In this document: piece by piece, positions 35,774 to 53,562 of the stretch
Layout: every line of letters starts with the position of its first letter
Position numbering within the stretch: position 1 is the stretch's first letter
Assembly (NCBI RefSeq): GCF_004682015.1
Contig: NZ_SMLM01000001.1
Location: 1,612,001 to 1,676,000 of the forward strand
Source: Ramlibacter henchirensis
GTDB lineage: Bacteria > Pseudomonadota > Gammaproteobacteria > Burkholderiales > Burkholderiaceae_C
DNA: 64,000 nucleotides
Direction: 5' to 3'
Position numbers and translations under genes: made by a program
Notes under the pieces: model-generated
What the model was told of the DNA's origin: nothing
What the model saw: the letters and a program-made list of their open reading frames with translations, nothing else
Database searches by the model: none

Positions 35774-36484
35774 CTAGCCCGCGCTGCGCTTCCCTCTGGA
35801 GAGGTCCACGCCCAGCTGCTTGAGCTTGCGATAGAGGTGGGTGCGTTCGAGGCCCGTCTTCTCGGCCACGCGCGTCATCGAGCCGCCTTCCTTGGCCAGG
35901 TGGAACTCGAAGTAGCTCTTCTCGAATTCGTCGCGCGCGTCGCGCAGAGGCTTGTCCAACTCGAACGTCTGGCGCGCCTGCGGGCCCATCTCGACGGGCG
36001 CGGGAATGGTCTGCCCGCCGGTCATCGCGGCTTCCACCGTCAGCTCGGCCATCTGGGGGACGGGCGTGCTGACGTAGCCCGGGCCGGGCTTGGGACGCAG
36101 GGCGGGCCCGTTGCCGGGCGTCTCGCGTGCGAGCGCGCCCTCGACGGCCTTGAGCAGCTTCTGCATCGTGATCGGCTTTTCGAGGAACGACTGCGCGCCG
36201 ATCTTGGTGGCCTCCACCGCGGTCTCGATGGTGGCGTGGCCGCTCATCATGATCACGGGCATCGTGAGCTGGCCGGTGCTGGACCACTCCTTCAGCAGCG
36301 TGACGCCGTCGGTGTCCGGCATCCAGATGTCCAGGAGCACGAGGTCGGGCCGGGATCGTGCGCGGGCGGATCGGGCCTGCGCGGCGTTCTGCGCCAGTTC
36401 GACGTTGTGGCCTTCGTCGTTGAGGATTTCGGAGAGCAGGTCGCGAATGCCCAGTTCGTCGTCGACCACCAGTATGTTTGCCAT
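35774..36484 (-). CDS. NtrX-like response regulator lacking the AAA+ domain
   Basis: 236 residues. Receiver domain at 1-120 with phospho-Asp in LVLLDIWMPDTDG, acidic pocket VVDDE and Lys in FLEKPIT. A Pro-rich linker (about 120-185) leads to a Fis-type helix-turn-helix (MTRVAEKTGLERTHLYRKLKQLG). Classical NtrX has a central sigma-54-interacting AAA+ ATPase, absent here, so it cannot directly activate sigma-54. Directly downstream of the NtrY-like kinase gene (45 nt), its expected partner. Confidence 0.9.
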   Translation of the reverse strand: MANILVVDDELGIRDLLSEILNDEGHNVELAQNAAQARSARARSRPDLVLLDIWMPDTDGVTLLKEWSSTGQLTMPVIMMSGHATIETAVEATKIGAQSFLEKPITMQKLLKAVEGALARETPGNGPALRPKPGPGYVSTPVPQMAELTVEAAMTGGQTIPAPVEMGPQARQTFELDKPLRDARDEFEKSYFEFHLAKEGGSMTRVAEKTGLERTHLYRKLKQLGVDLSRGKRSAG

Positions 36485-36529
36485 GTTCTCGAATGTGCTG
36501 CGCCTACTGCCGGCGCAACAGGATTGTTG

Positions 36530-38821
36530 TCAGGCCGCAACTGCAAATGATAGCGAGACTTGCGCCCCCGCAATCACTCCGTCCTCCACCCGGTTCTTCA
36601 CGTCGATGCGAGCCCCATGCTCGTCCGCGATCTTCTTGACCACCGCAAGGCCGAGCCCCGTCCCCTTGTCCTTGGTGGTGACGTAGGGCTCGAAGGCGCG
36701 CTTGAGGATGTGCTCGGGAAAGCCCGTGCCGCTGTCGCGCACGACCAGGCGCACCCGGCGGTTGGCCTCGTTCCATTGCGTGCGGATCAGCACTTCGCGC
36801 GTGGCCGACGCTTCGGTGGCATCTTGCGCGTTCTGCAGCAGGTTGTGGATGACCTGCCTCAACTGCTGCGCATCGCCCAGGATCTTGGGGCAGGTGGGAT
36901 CCAGCTCCGCGCGCACCGGCACCTGCGAGCCGGCGCCCGATTCGCCCACGCGCACGTAGAGGTGCAGCACGTCGCTCACCAGCCCGTTGAGGTCGATCGG
37001 CTTGAGCTCCGCCGACGGCAGCCGCGCGTACTCGCGGAATTCGTTGACCAGCCGCTTCATCGCGTCGACCTGGTCCACGATCGTCTGCACCGACTTGCGC
37101 AGCACCGCCCGCTCGGGCTCCGCCACCTTGTCGCCCAGCTTGTACGCCAGCCGCTCGGCCGACAGCTGGATCGGCGTGAGCGGGTTCTTGATCTCGTGCG
37201 CGAGCCGCCGCGCCACCTCGCCCCAGGCCTGCGCGCGCTGGGCGGAGACGATCTCGGAGATGTCGTCGAACACCAGCAGGCGCGAGAAGCGGCCCGGCTC
37301 GTCGGACGGCATTTCCGCGCCGCGCGCGACCAGCGTGATGGCCCCGCCCTGCCCCGGCCCGCCGCCCTGCACCGGATTGAGCTCGAACGACTGCTGCCAG
37401 TGGTCCAGGCCATGCTGCAGCCGGTCGTTCATGTAGTCGTCGAACTGCGCCTGCACCGCGGCGCCGAACGATTCCAGGCCTTCGATCTCGGCGAGCTTGC
37501 GTCCCTCGTGCGCCGCCAGCGGAAAGCGCAGGATGCGCGTGGCGCCGGGGTTGGACGTCTCGATGCGGCCCTGTTCATCGAGCACGATCACGCCGGCCGT
37601 CAGGTTGTCCAGGATGGTCTGCAGGTGGGCGCGCGCGGCGTTGACCTGGACCATGCTCTGCTCCACCGCCCCACGCGCGTCCGCCAGCTGCTGGGTCATC
37701 TCGGCGAACGAGCGTGTCAGGCCACCGAGTTCGTCCTTGCCCAGCAGCACCGGCTTGGGTGACAGGTCGCCGGCCGCGACTTCACGCACGCCCGCGGCGA
37801 GCAGCAGCAGCGGCCGCGCCAGCTGGTTGCCCAACAGCACCGCCAGGAAGATGGCGCCGAACACCGCGAGGAAGAGGCTGAGCGTGAGCGTGCCGATGTA
37901 CATGCGCCGCAGCCCGTCGCGCGCCAGCGCGCGCTCCTGGTACTCGCGGTGGGCGTCCTGCACGGCCACGGCGTTGGCCACCAGCGTCGGCGGCAGGCTT
38001 TGCGTGACCTGCAGCACGCGCGGTTCGGCAGAAAGGCCCAGGCCCGGTCCGGGCACCACCGCGAGCGCCTTGATGCGGGCCTGGCTCACCGCACCGGGGC
38101 TGGGATCCTCGAGGCCTTCGATGACCGAGGTGGCGCGCTGCGCGCGCACCGTGCGCAGCTGCTGCGCCGTGGGCCGCTCGGGGCTGAGCAGCATGCGCGA
38201 CTGGCCGGCGCTGGCCAGCAACTGGCCGGTGCCGCTCCAGAGGATCAGGTCGTTGGCCGACAGCGGCTCGCGCATGCGCTCCAGGGCGAGCGCCGCGCTC
38301 GTGTCCGGCACCTCGGCGAGCTGGTTCGCTGCCGCGCGCGTCTTGTTCGCCAGGTCGTGCGCCAGCGTGTCCAGCGTCGAGCGGCCCAGGCTCAGGCCCG
38401 CATCGAGCGCGCCCTCCACCTTCACGTCGAACCAGCTCTCGATCGAGCGAGACACGAACTGGTAGGAGACGACGTAGATCAGCAAGCCCGGAACGAACCC
38501 CACCAACGCGAAGATCGCCGCCAGCTTGACCAGCAGGCGGCTGCCGAACTTGCCGCTGCGAAGGCGCGAGGCCAGCCGCACGATGAACCAGCCGATCACC
38601 AGCAGCAGCAGCCCGGCCACGACCATGTTGATCGCGAACAGCCTGCCGTAATTGCGCTCGTACAGCTCGCGGTTGCCGGTGGCCTGCGTGAGCAGGAACA
38701 TCAGCACGATGGCGATGCCGATCATCACGGCGGCGCCCACCAGCAGCGCCCAGCGCACGGCGCGCTGGCTGCCGAAGGTGGGCTTCGGCACTGCAGTGGT
38801 GGGCGGCAGGGGCGCGTTCAC
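36530..38821 (-). CDS. NtrY-like sensor histidine kinase
   Basis: 763-residue membrane kinase. Membrane helices near residues 28-48, 68-84 and 95-115, a periplasmic sensor part, a further helix (LTLSLFLAVFGAIFLAVLLG), HAMP, PAS, then HisKA with LAHEIKNPLTPIQLSAERL (phospho-His), N-box VIHNLLQNAQDAT, G1 VRDSGTGFP and G2 GTGLGLAVVKKI. Length and layout match NtrY, linked to nitrogen or redox sensing. The ATG at 38821 overlaps the DUF4390 stop (ATGA). Confidence 0.93.
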   Translation of the reverse strand: MNAPLPPTTAVPKPTFGSQRAVRWALLVGAAVMIGIAIVLMFLLTQATGNRELYERNYGRLFAINMVVAGLLLLVIGWFIVRLASRLRSGKFGSRLLVKLAAIFALVGFVPGLLIYVVSYQFVSRSIESWFDVKVEGALDAGLSLGRSTLDTLAHDLANKTRAAANQLAEVPDTSAALALERMREPLSANDLILWSGTGQLLASAGQSRMLLSPERPTAQQLRTVRAQRATSVIEGLEDPSPGAVSQARIKALAVVPGPGLGLSAEPRVLQVTQSLPPTLVANAVAVQDAHREYQERALARDGLRRMYIGTLTLSLFLAVFGAIFLAVLLGNQLARPLLLLAAGVREVAAGDLSPKPVLLGKDELGGLTRSFAEMTQQLADARGAVEQSMVQVNAARAHLQTILDNLTAGVIVLDEQGRIETSNPGATRILRFPLAAHEGRKLAEIEGLESFGAAVQAQFDDYMNDRLQHGLDHWQQSFELNPVQGGGPGQGGAITLVARGAEMPSDEPGRFSRLLVFDDISEIVSAQRAQAWGEVARRLAHEIKNPLTPIQLSAERLAYKLGDKVAEPERAVLRKSVQTIVDQVDAMKRLVNEFREYARLPSAELKPIDLNGLVSDVLHLYVRVGESGAGSQVPVRAELDPTCPKILGDAQQLRQVIHNLLQNAQDATEASATREVLIRTQWNEANRRVRLVVRDSGTGFPEHILKRAFEPYVTTKDKGTGLGLAVVKKIADEHGARIDVKNRVEDGVIAGAQVSLSFAVAA

Positions 38822-39465
38822 CTGCCGTTCTCGAGCGCCAGGCGCTGGTTGCGGCCGGCGAAGATGCTCCAGTCGGACTGCCCGACCGCGCCGATCTGGA
38901 AGGGCCGCGGCAGCTGGGACACATCCAGCCGGAACCGGAAGTCCACGCTGTACTTCGCATCCGGCTCCAGGTCGGACAGCTCGGCGATCTTCCAGCGAGA
39001 GACGTTGCGCACGGCCGCAAGCGCCTCTTCCTGCGTGTCGAAGCTCTGGCCGAGCGTCAGGCCCGCATTGCCGATCGGCTGGGACGAGAGTTGCAGCCGC
39101 CAGCGGCGCGTGAGCGGCTGGTAGGACAGGCGCATGTGGCGCGAGCCGCCGGCGATGTGCTTGTCATACCAGTACCAGCGGTCGCGCAGCAGCGAGGCGT
39201 CGGCCACGAAGAACATCGGGATGCCCTTGAGCAGCGCGTCCTCCACCGCAGGCGGCAGCTCGAAGCTGACACTGGCGCTGAGCAGCACGCCTTCCTCGGT
39301 GCGCTCCAGGCGCAGTTGCGTGACCTCGGCGTTGTCGGCGCGCGCCGGCGCGGCGGCGGCCAGCAACAGCAGGGCGGCCACCAGCGCGCACAGGCTGCGC
39401 TCAGCGCAGCGGCGCAGCAGGGGCGCGCCTGTCCAGCGCGGCGTAGAAAAAGCCGTCGTGATCAC
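38818..39465 (-). CDS. DUF4390 domain protein
   Basis: About 215 residues. A Sec signal (CALVAALLLLAAAAPARAD) precedes a beta-rich domain with VSFELPPAVEDALLKGIPMFF, WYWYDKHIAGGSRHMRLSYQ and a family-typical C-terminus. No ATG fits; a GTG at 39465, inside the last 65 nt of rsmB, is the most plausible start. The rsmB-DUF4390-ntrY-ntrX order is common in betaproteobacteria, so the protein may act with the NtrY sensor at the cell envelope. Function unknown. Confidence 0.82.
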   Translation of the reverse strand: MITTAFSTPRWTGAPLLRRCAERSLCALVAALLLLAAAAPARADNAEVTQLRLERTEEGVLLSASVSFELPPAVEDALLKGIPMFFVADASLLRDRWYWYDKHIAGGSRHMRLSYQPLTRRWRLQLSSQPIGNAGLTLGQSFDTQEEALAAVRNVSRWKIAELSDLEPDAKYSVDFRFRLDVSQLPRPFQIGAVGQSDWSIFAGRNQRLALENGR

Positions 39466-40744
39466 CTGCAAGATTGTCCCGGACCGCCTGCCCCCCCACC
39501 CCGGTATGGGGTAGCAAGTGGCCGGGGCCGGGCCGCAAAAAAGCCGCTGTGTTGTGTGCAACAAACGCTTCGACGCGGTGCTGGCCCTCCTCCCGGAATA
39601 CGGAACAGGTGCAGTACAACAGCCGGCCGCCGGGCCGCACCAGCGGCCAGAGCGCATCGAGCAGACGGCGCTGCTGCGCGGCCAGCACGGCGATGTCGGC
39701 GGGACGGCGCAGCCAGCGCACGTCGGGGTGTCGGCGCACGATGCCCGAGGCGGTGCAGGGCGCATCGAGCAGGACGCCGTCGAAGAGCCGTCCGTCCCAC
39801 CAGCTCCTCACGTCGGCGGCGTCGGCCGCGAGCACCTCCGCGTGCAGACCATGACGCTGCAGCGTCTCCCGAACGCGTTCGCAGCGCTGCGGGTCCATGT
39901 CCAGGGCGGTGAGTTCCGCGTCGGCGCGCTCCAGCAGATGGCCGGTCTTTCCGCCGGGCGCGGCGCAGGCATCGAGCAGGCGCAGCCGCTTTCCCGGCTC
40001 GGGTTCGAGGCCGTCGAGCAGCAAGGGCGCGGCGAGCTGCGCGGCCGCGTCCTGCACCGACACCAGGCCGCCGGCGAACCCCGGCACGTCCTGCACCGGC
40101 CTCGGCCGCGCGAGCACGAGACCGTCTTCGCCGATGGGTGTCGCCTCGATACCGGCGTCCGCCCATTGCTTCAGCAGTTGCTCGCGGCTGGTGCGGCGCA
40201 CGTTCACGCGCAACGTCATCGGTGCGGCTGTGTTGTTCGCTGCGAGGATCGCCTCCCAGTGCTGCGGATGGTCTTGCCGCAGCCGGTCGATCCACCAGCG
40301 CGGGTGGTTCCACAGGGCGACCGGGTCTGCGTCCGTGGACGCGACCAGCGCCTCGCGCTCGCGCAGGAAGCGGCGCAGGCAGGCGTTCAGGAAGCCCGAC
40401 TGCGCAGCGGTGGCGGGGGAACGCTTGGCCGCCTCGACGGCCTGGTCCACCAGGGTGAAGGGCTCGTACGGTGCATCGGACTCCTGCCAGCACAGCGCGA
40501 GCGCAGTGCACAGCAGCGCGTCCACATCCGGAGGCGGCGGCCGGCGCGCAAGCTGGCGCCGCAACGCCTCGGCCCGCCCGAGCTGGCGCAACGCATGGAA
40601 GGACAGGGCCTGCGCGGCCGCGCGCAACTCGGGCGAGACGCGCGCGATGGCGGGCGTGGCCGACTCGCCGGCGCGCACGCCGCGCACGACCGAGGCCGCG
40701 GCAGCGAGTTGCCGCCAGAGCGGGATCGCCGCCGGCTGGGACAT
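39401..40744 (-). CDS. rsmB: 16S rRNA (cytosine(967)-C(5))-methyltransferase
   Basis: 447-residue SAM-dependent RNA methyltransferase. The N-terminal NusB-like domain (to about 150) holds ALCWQESDAPYEPFTLVDQAVEA and SGFLNACLRRFLRE; the catalytic domain has LLDACAAPGGKTGHLLE (SAM), DMDPQRCERV, and catalytic Cys in LLDAPCTASGIVRRHPD. The ATG at 40744 lies 1 nt from the LemA-like stop. Last part overlaps the presumed DUF4390 start. Confidence 0.95.
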   Translation of the reverse strand: MSQPAAIPLWRQLAAAASVVRGVRAGESATPAIARVSPELRAAAQALSFHALRQLGRAEALRRQLARRPPPPDVDALLCTALALCWQESDAPYEPFTLVDQAVEAAKRSPATAAQSGFLNACLRRFLREREALVASTDADPVALWNHPRWWIDRLRQDHPQHWEAILAANNTAAPMTLRVNVRRTSREQLLKQWADAGIEATPIGEDGLVLARPRPVQDVPGFAGGLVSVQDAAAQLAAPLLLDGLEPEPGKRLRLLDACAAPGGKTGHLLERADAELTALDMDPQRCERVRETLQRHGLHAEVLAADAADVRSWWDGRLFDGVLLDAPCTASGIVRRHPDVRWLRRPADIAVLAAQQRRLLDALWPLVRPGGRLLYCTCSVFREEGQHRVEAFVAHNTAAFLRPGPGHLLPHTGVGGQAVRDNLAGDHDGFFYAALDRRAPAAPLR

Positions 40745-40745
40745 G

Positions 40746-41330
40746 TCAGGCCGCGGGGCCGCGGGCGACGGGCATCGCTTCCAGTCCGCGACCCGGCCTG
40801 AAACCGAACAGCCGCGCCAGCAGCACGGCCGGGAACTGCGCGATCGCGTCGTTGTAGCGATGCACGGCCTGCGTGAAGCGCTCCGCGCCGGCGATGCACT
40901 GGGCCGTGATGTGCGCGCGGGTGCTCGTGAGCGTGTCGGGCAAACGCGCGCCCGCCAGGTCGTTGGCATCCTCGCGCTCGGCGCGGTCCCATGCCGTGGC
41001 CAGCACCGACTGCGCGGAGGCCAGCGCGGCGATCCGCTCCGGCTCCAGCGGCCGTTGCCGCGCGGAGGCGAGCGTGGCTTCCAGCTGCGCCGCGGCGCCC
41101 TGCAGCCCGCCCCAGAACGAGCCGCCGATGCCATCGAACAGCGAAGCCGGCGGGTCTTCGTCCTCCGGCAGCAGCTCGTGCACCAGCTGCACCTGCTTGG
41201 CCAGTTCGGCGTCGAGCGATGCGAAGGCGGCGTTGGCCTCGCCGCGCAGCCGTACCAGGCGGTTGTACGCGCCGACGCCCCAGAACGTCAGGACGGCGGC
41301 GGCGACCCAGGAAAGCAGCGTGGAAGACAT
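40746..41330 (-). CDS. LemA family protein
   Basis: 194 residues. One N-terminal membrane helix (LLSWVAAAVLTFWGVGAY) followed by a helical-bundle body; YNRLVRLRGEANAAFASLDAEL and the closing YNDAIAQFPAVLLARLFGF are the LemA signatures. Membrane anchored with the bulk on one side; molecular role of the family is unclear. Starts about 27 nt after the rpoC terminator. Confidence 0.86.
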   Translation of the reverse strand: MSSTLLSWVAAAVLTFWGVGAYNRLVRLRGEANAAFASLDAELAKQVQLVHELLPEDEDPPASLFDGIGGSFWGGLQGAAAQLEATLASARQRPLEPERIAALASAQSVLATAWDRAEREDANDLAGARLPDTLTSTRAHITAQCIAGAERFTQAVHRYNDAIAQFPAVLLARLFGFRPGRGLEAMPVARGPAA

Positions 41331-41356
41331 CGTGTGTTGTTCGTGCGACCCGAATG

Positions 41357-41388
41357 AAAACGCCCCACCCGCTTTCGCGGATGGGGCG
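41357..41388 (-). terminator. Rho-independent terminator of the rpoBC operon
   Basis: Minus strand: 12-bp stem CGCCCCATCCGC/GCGGGTGGGGCG (one T-G pair) with GAAA tetraloop, followed by TTTTC. It lies about 24 nt after the rpoC stop at 41412. Confidence 0.9.
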
Positions 41389-41411
41389 CCTAGTTTAGTG
41401 AAGCGCGCCGC

Positions 41412-45638
<4,227 letters not shown>

Positions 45639-45659
45639 TTGCTTCTGTACCTTCCCTAA

Positions 45660-49772
<4,113 letters not shown>

Positions 49773-50057
49773 GAGATCTCCGGGCTATTGAGCTCTTGCG
49801 CAACTGACGCGCCGGACCCGTGGAGGGGCCCGGCGTTGCTTGGCGGGTTGGCCACTACCAACCATGGCGGACGGCCGTGCATTGCACACGGCCCGAACCA
49901 AGGCGCCTTCTGCAGTCGGGTCAGAAGGCACTCGAAAACTCTGGGGGGGAAGACCGCTATTGTCCCAGGGCTTTCGGGTGCGTTCAGGACACGCACTTAG
50001 AAGCACCAAAGGCTGGAGGCCCTTTCGGGCGTCTCCAGCCTCCGGTGCCGGGGTCGC
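49773..50057 (-). promoter_or_regulatory. rplL-rpoB intercistronic leader
   Basis: No gene is seen in these 285 nt. Besides the hairpin at 50011-50040, two further inverted repeats are visible: GGCCGTG/CACGGCC at 49873-49879 with 49887-49893, and CGCCGG...CCGGCG at 49810-49835, the latter about 38 nt before the rpoB ATG. This matches the general design of the rplL-rpoB spacer, where attenuation and processing set the ribosomal protein to polymerase ratio. Confidence 0.5.
50011..50040 (-). terminator. Attenuator-like hairpin after rplL
   Basis: 17 nt after the rplL stop: outer stem GGCTGGAG/CTCCAGCC, inner stem GCCC/GGGC with GAAA loop, then TTTGGTGCTTCT on the minus strand. The interrupted T-run suggests partial rather than complete termination, as known for the rplL-rpoB attenuator of enterobacteria. 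Confidence 0.6.
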
Positions 50058-50441
50058 TTACTTGAGTTCGACCTTGGCGCCGGCGTCTTCCAGCTTTTTC
50101 TTGGCAGCCTCGGCGTCGGCCTTGGCGATGCCTTCCTTGACGGGCTTCGGAGCGCCGTCCACCAGGTCCTTGGCTTCCTTCAGACCCAGTCCGGTGATCT
50201 CGCGCACGGCCTTGATGACGGACACCTTGTTGGCGCCGGCTTCCAGCAACTGCACGGTGAACTCGGTCTTCTCTTCCGCGGCCGCGGCAGCGCCGCCGCC
50301 CGCACCACCGGCGGCGGCTGGGGCGGCCATCGCGGCGGCGGACACGCCGAACTTCTCCTCGATCGCCTTGACCAGGTCGTTGAGTTCCATGACCGTCATG
50401 CTGTCCAGCGCGGTCAGGAATGCGTCTTTGTCGAATGCCAT
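50058..50441 (-). CDS. rplL: Ribosomal protein bL12 (L7/L12)
   Basis: 127 residues. N-terminal dimerisation helix region [27 protein letters not shown], Ala-rich hinge, and the C-terminal factor-binding domain [20 protein letters not shown] with [19 protein letters not shown]. Stalk protein recruiting translation factors; pairs with L10 encoded 46 nt upstream. Confidence 0.98.
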   Translation of the reverse strand: MAFDKDAFLTALDSMTVMELNDLVKAIEEKFGVSAAAMAAPAAAGGAGGGAAAAAEEKTEFTVQLLEAGANKVSVIKAVREITGLGLKEAKDLVDGAPKPVKEGIAKADAEAAKKKLEDAGAKVELK

Positions 50442-50487
50442 TTTTCGTTCCTAGAGATGGGTTGGTTTACTTGGGGACGGCGCGCCT

Positions 50488-50988
50488 TCAGGCGGCCGCC
50501 GCCTCGCCTTTCTTGGCCGCCAGCGCGCCCAGCACCACGGCGGTGCGGGAGATCGGCGACATCAGCAGCCCGCACAACTGGGCCAGCAGCACTTCCTTGC
50601 TCGGGATGCTGGCCAGCTGCTTCACGCCGTTGACGTCCAGGGCCTTGCCCGCGAACGCGCCCGCGCGGATGACCAGCTTGTCGTTGGTCTTCGCGAAGTC
50701 GGCCACCACCTTGGCGGCGGCCACAGCGTCCACGGAGAAGCCGTAGATCAGCGGACCGGTCATCTGGTCACCGACGACTTCGAACTGGCTGCCCGCAACC
50801 GCACGGCGTGCCAGGGTGTTCTTCAGAACACTCAGGCTGACGCCCTGCTTGCGCGCTTCGTTGCGCAGCTTCGTCATGTCGGCGACCGTGATGCCGCGGT
50901 ATTCCGCCATCACCAGCGTTTGAGCTTTAGCGGCGAGGCCGGTCACTTCGTCGATGACCGCTTGCTTCTCACTGCGATTCAGACTCAA
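50488..50988 (-). CDS. rplJ: Ribosomal protein uL10, TTG start
   Basis: 166 residues. The conserved N-terminus [20 protein letters not shown] follows immediately after a TTG codon at 50988, and no ATG is nearby, so TTG is the initiator. The ribosome site AAGGAG lies 6 nt upstream. L10 anchors L7/L12 dimers to the ribosome and in other bacteria represses its own operon by binding the leader. C-terminal [10 protein letters not shown] tail. Confidence 0.96.
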   Translation of the reverse strand: MSLNRSEKQAVIDEVTGLAAKAQTLVMAEYRGITVADMTKLRNEARKQGVSLSVLKNTLARRAVAGSQFEVVGDQMTGPLIYGFSVDAVAAAKVVADFAKTNDKLVIRAGAFAGKALDVNGVKQLASIPSKEVLLAQLCGLLMSPISRTAVVLGALAAKKGEAAAA

Positions 50989-51248
50989 GGTCTACTCCTT
51001 CCAATGCGCCTTCGGGCTTGCGCCGTCCGGCACGCTCTTGTTGCAGCGACCAACCTCGAAGGAACTTCTCGACTCCATCTCGGCGGGATCGCCATCTGCG
51101 CTGGCCGGAGCCGGAGGCGACCTCCGTGCTCTGGCGATTAAGCGGGTCGCCCCGCGCCAGCGGTCCTGGATGGCCTGCCGGTTCCTTGCGGTCCCGGCAG
51201 CCCACCACACCGGCCGCGCCCTTCCGGGCCCGGCCGAATCTCTCTCTC
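50989..51248 (-). promoter_or_regulatory. L10 leader region (rplA-rplJ spacer)
   Basis: 260 nt without a gene, unusually long for this operon. It holds a GC-rich inverted repeat about 13 nt after the rplA stop (51211-51236, GGAA loop on the minus strand) and a perfect 6-bp hairpin with a triloop at 51112-51126. Position and structure fit the ribosomal L10 leader, where L10(L12)4 binds to repress rplJL translation, and where the rplJL promoter lies in enterobacteria. The ribosome site AAGGAG at 50995-51000 precedes the TTG start. Confidence 0.55.
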
Positions 51249-51953
51249 TTACGCCTGCTGCCCCATGAGCGTCTGCGTGTCCACGCGGACGCCCAGGCCC
51301 ATGGTCGACGACACCGCCACCTTGCGCAGGTACACGCCCTTGCTGGTGGCCGGCTTGGCCTTGTTCAGCGCGTCGATCAGCGCCACCAGGTTGCCCTGCA
51401 GCTTGTTGGCGTCGAACGAGCGGCGGCCCAGGGTGGCGTGGATGATCCCGGCCTTGTCGGCACGGAACTGCACCTGGCCGGCCTTGGCGTTCTTCACCGC
51501 CGTGGCGACGTCGGGCGTCACGGTGCCGACCTTGGGGTTCGGCATCAGGCCGCGCGGGCCGAGGATCTGGCCCAGCGTGCCGACCACGCGCATCGCGTCG
51601 GGGGCGGCGATCACGACGTCGAACGGCATGTCGCCGGCCTTCACGCGGGCAGCCAGGTCGTCCATGCCGACCACGTCGGCGCCGGCGGCCTTGGCTTCCT
51701 CGGCCTTGGCGCCCTGGGCGAACACGGCCACGCGCTTGGTCTTGCCGGTGCCGTTGGGCATCACGACCGCGCCGCGAACGACCTGGTCGGACTTCTTGGC
51801 GTCGATGCCCAGCTGCACGGCCACGTCGATGGACTCATCGAACTTGGCGGTGGCTGCGTCCTTCACGATGGACAGCGCCTCGGTCAGGGGGTACAGCTTG
51901 GTGCTGTCGACCTTGCCCTGCAGGGCTTTCTGCTTCTTGGTCAGCTTGGCCAT
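51249..51953 (-). CDS. rplA: Ribosomal protein uL1
   Basis: 234 residues, standard length. The signature for L1 is [20 protein letters not shown] plus [21 protein letters not shown]1 stalk protein; usually the translational repressor of rplKA. The ATG follows the rplK stop with no gap. Confidence 0.98.
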   Translation of the reverse strand: MAKLTKKQKALQGKVDSTKLYPLTEALSIVKDAATAKFDESIDVAVQLGIDAKKSDQVVRGAVVMPNGTGKTKRVAVFAQGAKAEEAKAAGADVVGMDDLAARVKAGDMPFDVVIAAPDAMRVVGTLGQILGPRGLMPNPKVGTVTPDVATAVKNAKAGQVQFRADKAGIIHATLGRRSFDANKLQGNLVALIDALNKAKPATSKGVYLRKVAVSSTMGLGVRVDTQTLMGQQA

Positions 51954-52385
51954 TTACACGCCCTCCACGGTGACGCCCATCGAACGGGCCGAGCCCGCCA
52001 GCGTCTTGACGGCCGCGTCGATGCTGGCGGCGTTCATGTCCTTCAGCTTGGTCTTGGCGATCTCCTCGAGCTGGGCGCGGGTGATCTTGCCGACCTTGTC
52101 GCTGTGCGGCTTGGAAGAGCCCTTGTCCAGCTTGATCGCCTTCTTGATCAGCGTCGTGGCCGGCGGGGTCTTGATGATGAAGGTGAAGCTCTTGTCCGCG
52201 TAGGCGGTGATCACCACCGGCAGCGGCAGGCCCGGCTCGACACCCTGGGTCTGCGCGTTGAACGCCTTGCAGAACTCCATGATGTTCAGGCCGCGCTGGC
52301 CCAGCGCGGGGCCGATCGGGGGCGACGGGTTGGCCTTGCCAGCCGGCACTTGCAGCTTGACAAAACCGACGATTTTCTTCGCCAT
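51954..52385 (-). CDS. rplK: Ribosomal protein uL11
   Basis: 143 residues. N-terminal [20 protein letters not shown] with [17 protein letters not shown]-terminal RNA-binding domain ending [17 protein letters not shown]. Binds the GTPase centre of 23S rRNA. AAGGAG precedes the ATG. A 140-nt gap separates it from nusG. Confidence 0.98.
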   Translation of the reverse strand: MAKKIVGFVKLQVPAGKANPSPPIGPALGQRGLNIMEFCKAFNAQTQGVEPGLPLPVVITAYADKSFTFIIKTPPATTLIKKAIKLDKGSSKPHSDKVGKITRAQLEEIAKTKLKDMNAASIDAAVKTLAGSARSMGVTVEGV

Positions 52386-52525
52386 GGTTCAGGTACTCCT
52401 TGCGGGTGCAAACGCCTTGGTCTTGGACCTCGGCTCCCCGGGGTTGCAGCTCGACTTCTTGAAACCCGCGCGAGCTGAAGACGCGGATCGGAAACATCAG
52501 GCAAGGCGCGAGGGCCTCGCGTGCT

Positions 52526-53125
52526 TCAGGTCTTCTCGACCTGGCTGAATTCGAGTTCGACCGGCGTCGCGCGGCCGAAGATGGTGACGGACACCCGCAC
52601 CTTGTTCTTCTCGTAGTTGACTTCCTCGACCGTGCCGTTGAAGTCGGTGAACGGGCCTTCCTTGACGCGCACGTACTCGCCCACCACGAATTCGACCTTG
52701 TGGCGGGGCTTCTCGACGCCCTCTTCCATCTGGCCGAGGATCTTGGCGACCTCGTCCTCCGAGATCGGCGCGGGCCGGTTCTTGGCGCCGCCGACGAAGC
52801 CGGTCACCTTGTTGGTGTGCTTGACCAGGTGCCAGGTGTCGTCGTTCATCACCATCTGCACCAGCACGTAGCCGGGGTAGAACCGGCGCTCGGACGTGCG
52901 CTTCTGGCCGTTCTTGATCTCCACCACTTCCTCGGTGGGCACCAGGATCTCGCCGAACATGTCCTGCATGCCGGCGCGGTTGATGCGCTCGCGGATGTTG
53001 CGCTCCACGGCCTTCTCCATGCCGGAGTAGGCGTGCACCACGTACCAGCGAAGGTCGGGGTTGACCGGCTTGGCGGGCGCGCCCGCCTCGGCGGAGCCGC
53101 CTTGCGGCGTTTCGGTTTCGCTCAT
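52526..53125 (-). CDS. nusG: Transcription termination/antitermination protein NusG
   Basis: 199 residues: NGN domain with [19 protein letters not shown] and [20 protein letters not shown], then C-terminal KOW domain [27 protein letters not shown]. Couples RNA polymerase with Rho or ribosome. A 20-residue polar N-terminal extension is common in Burkholderiales. Starts 6 nt after secE. Confidence 0.98.
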   Translation of the reverse strand: MSETETPQGGSAEAGAPAKPVNPDLRWYVVHAYSGMEKAVERNIRERINRAGMQDMFGEILVPTEEVVEIKNGQKRTSERRFYPGYVLVQMVMNDDTWHLVKHTNKVTGFVGGAKNRPAPISEDEVAKILGQMEEGVEKPRHKVEFVVGEYVRVKEGPFTDFNGTVEEVNYEKNKVRVSVTIFGRATPVELEFSQVEKT

Positions 53126-53131
53126 GTCTTT

Positions 53132-53515
53132 TTACTTCCAGCCCAGGATCAGGTCGTAGAACACCCACTCCAGGGTCTTGTCCGTCAGCCACAGGAACAG
53201 GGCCATGACCACCACGAAGCCGAACACGTAGGCGGTCATCTGGATCGCTTCCTTGCGGGTGGGCCAGACGACCTTCTTGACTTCCTTCCAGGCGTCGCGG
53301 CCGAAGGCGGCGAACTCCTTGCCGGTCTCCGACGTCATGAAGACGACGAAGGCCGCGGCCAGGCCGACCACCAGCGCGCCCCATTGGGCGACGGGGCCCT
53401 GCCGGCCGAGCAGGTAGAAGCCGGCGACGGCGGCGATCACCAGGGCGGCGGCCGCGCCCAGGCGGGCCTTGTCGGCGCCGGTGGTGACGGTATCAACTTG
53501 CTGCGAAGTGGCCAT
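53132..53515 (-). CDS. secE: Preprotein translocase subunit SecE
   Basis: 127 residues with three membrane helices as in the long proteobacterial form: two near residues 20-60, and the essential third at the C-terminus (TAYVFGFVVVMALFLWLTD). The conserved amphipathic stretch AWKEVKKVVWPTRKEAIQ precedes it. Component of SecYEG. Followed closely by nusG. Confidence 0.97.
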   Translation of the reverse strand: MATSQQVDTVTTGADKARLGAAAALVIAAVAGFYLLGRQGPVAQWGALVVGLAAAFVVFMTSETGKEFAAFGRDAWKEVKKVVWPTRKEAIQMTAYVFGFVVVMALFLWLTDKTLEWVFYDLILGWK

Positions 53516-53562
53516 GAAAGGCGGGTTCCTGCTTGTGATCGACCCGTTTCCTGGAAACGGTG

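Noticed and set aside
49773..50057. Riboswitch in the rplL-rpoB spacer
   Set aside because: Only simple hairpins are seen; no known aptamer layout is recognised.
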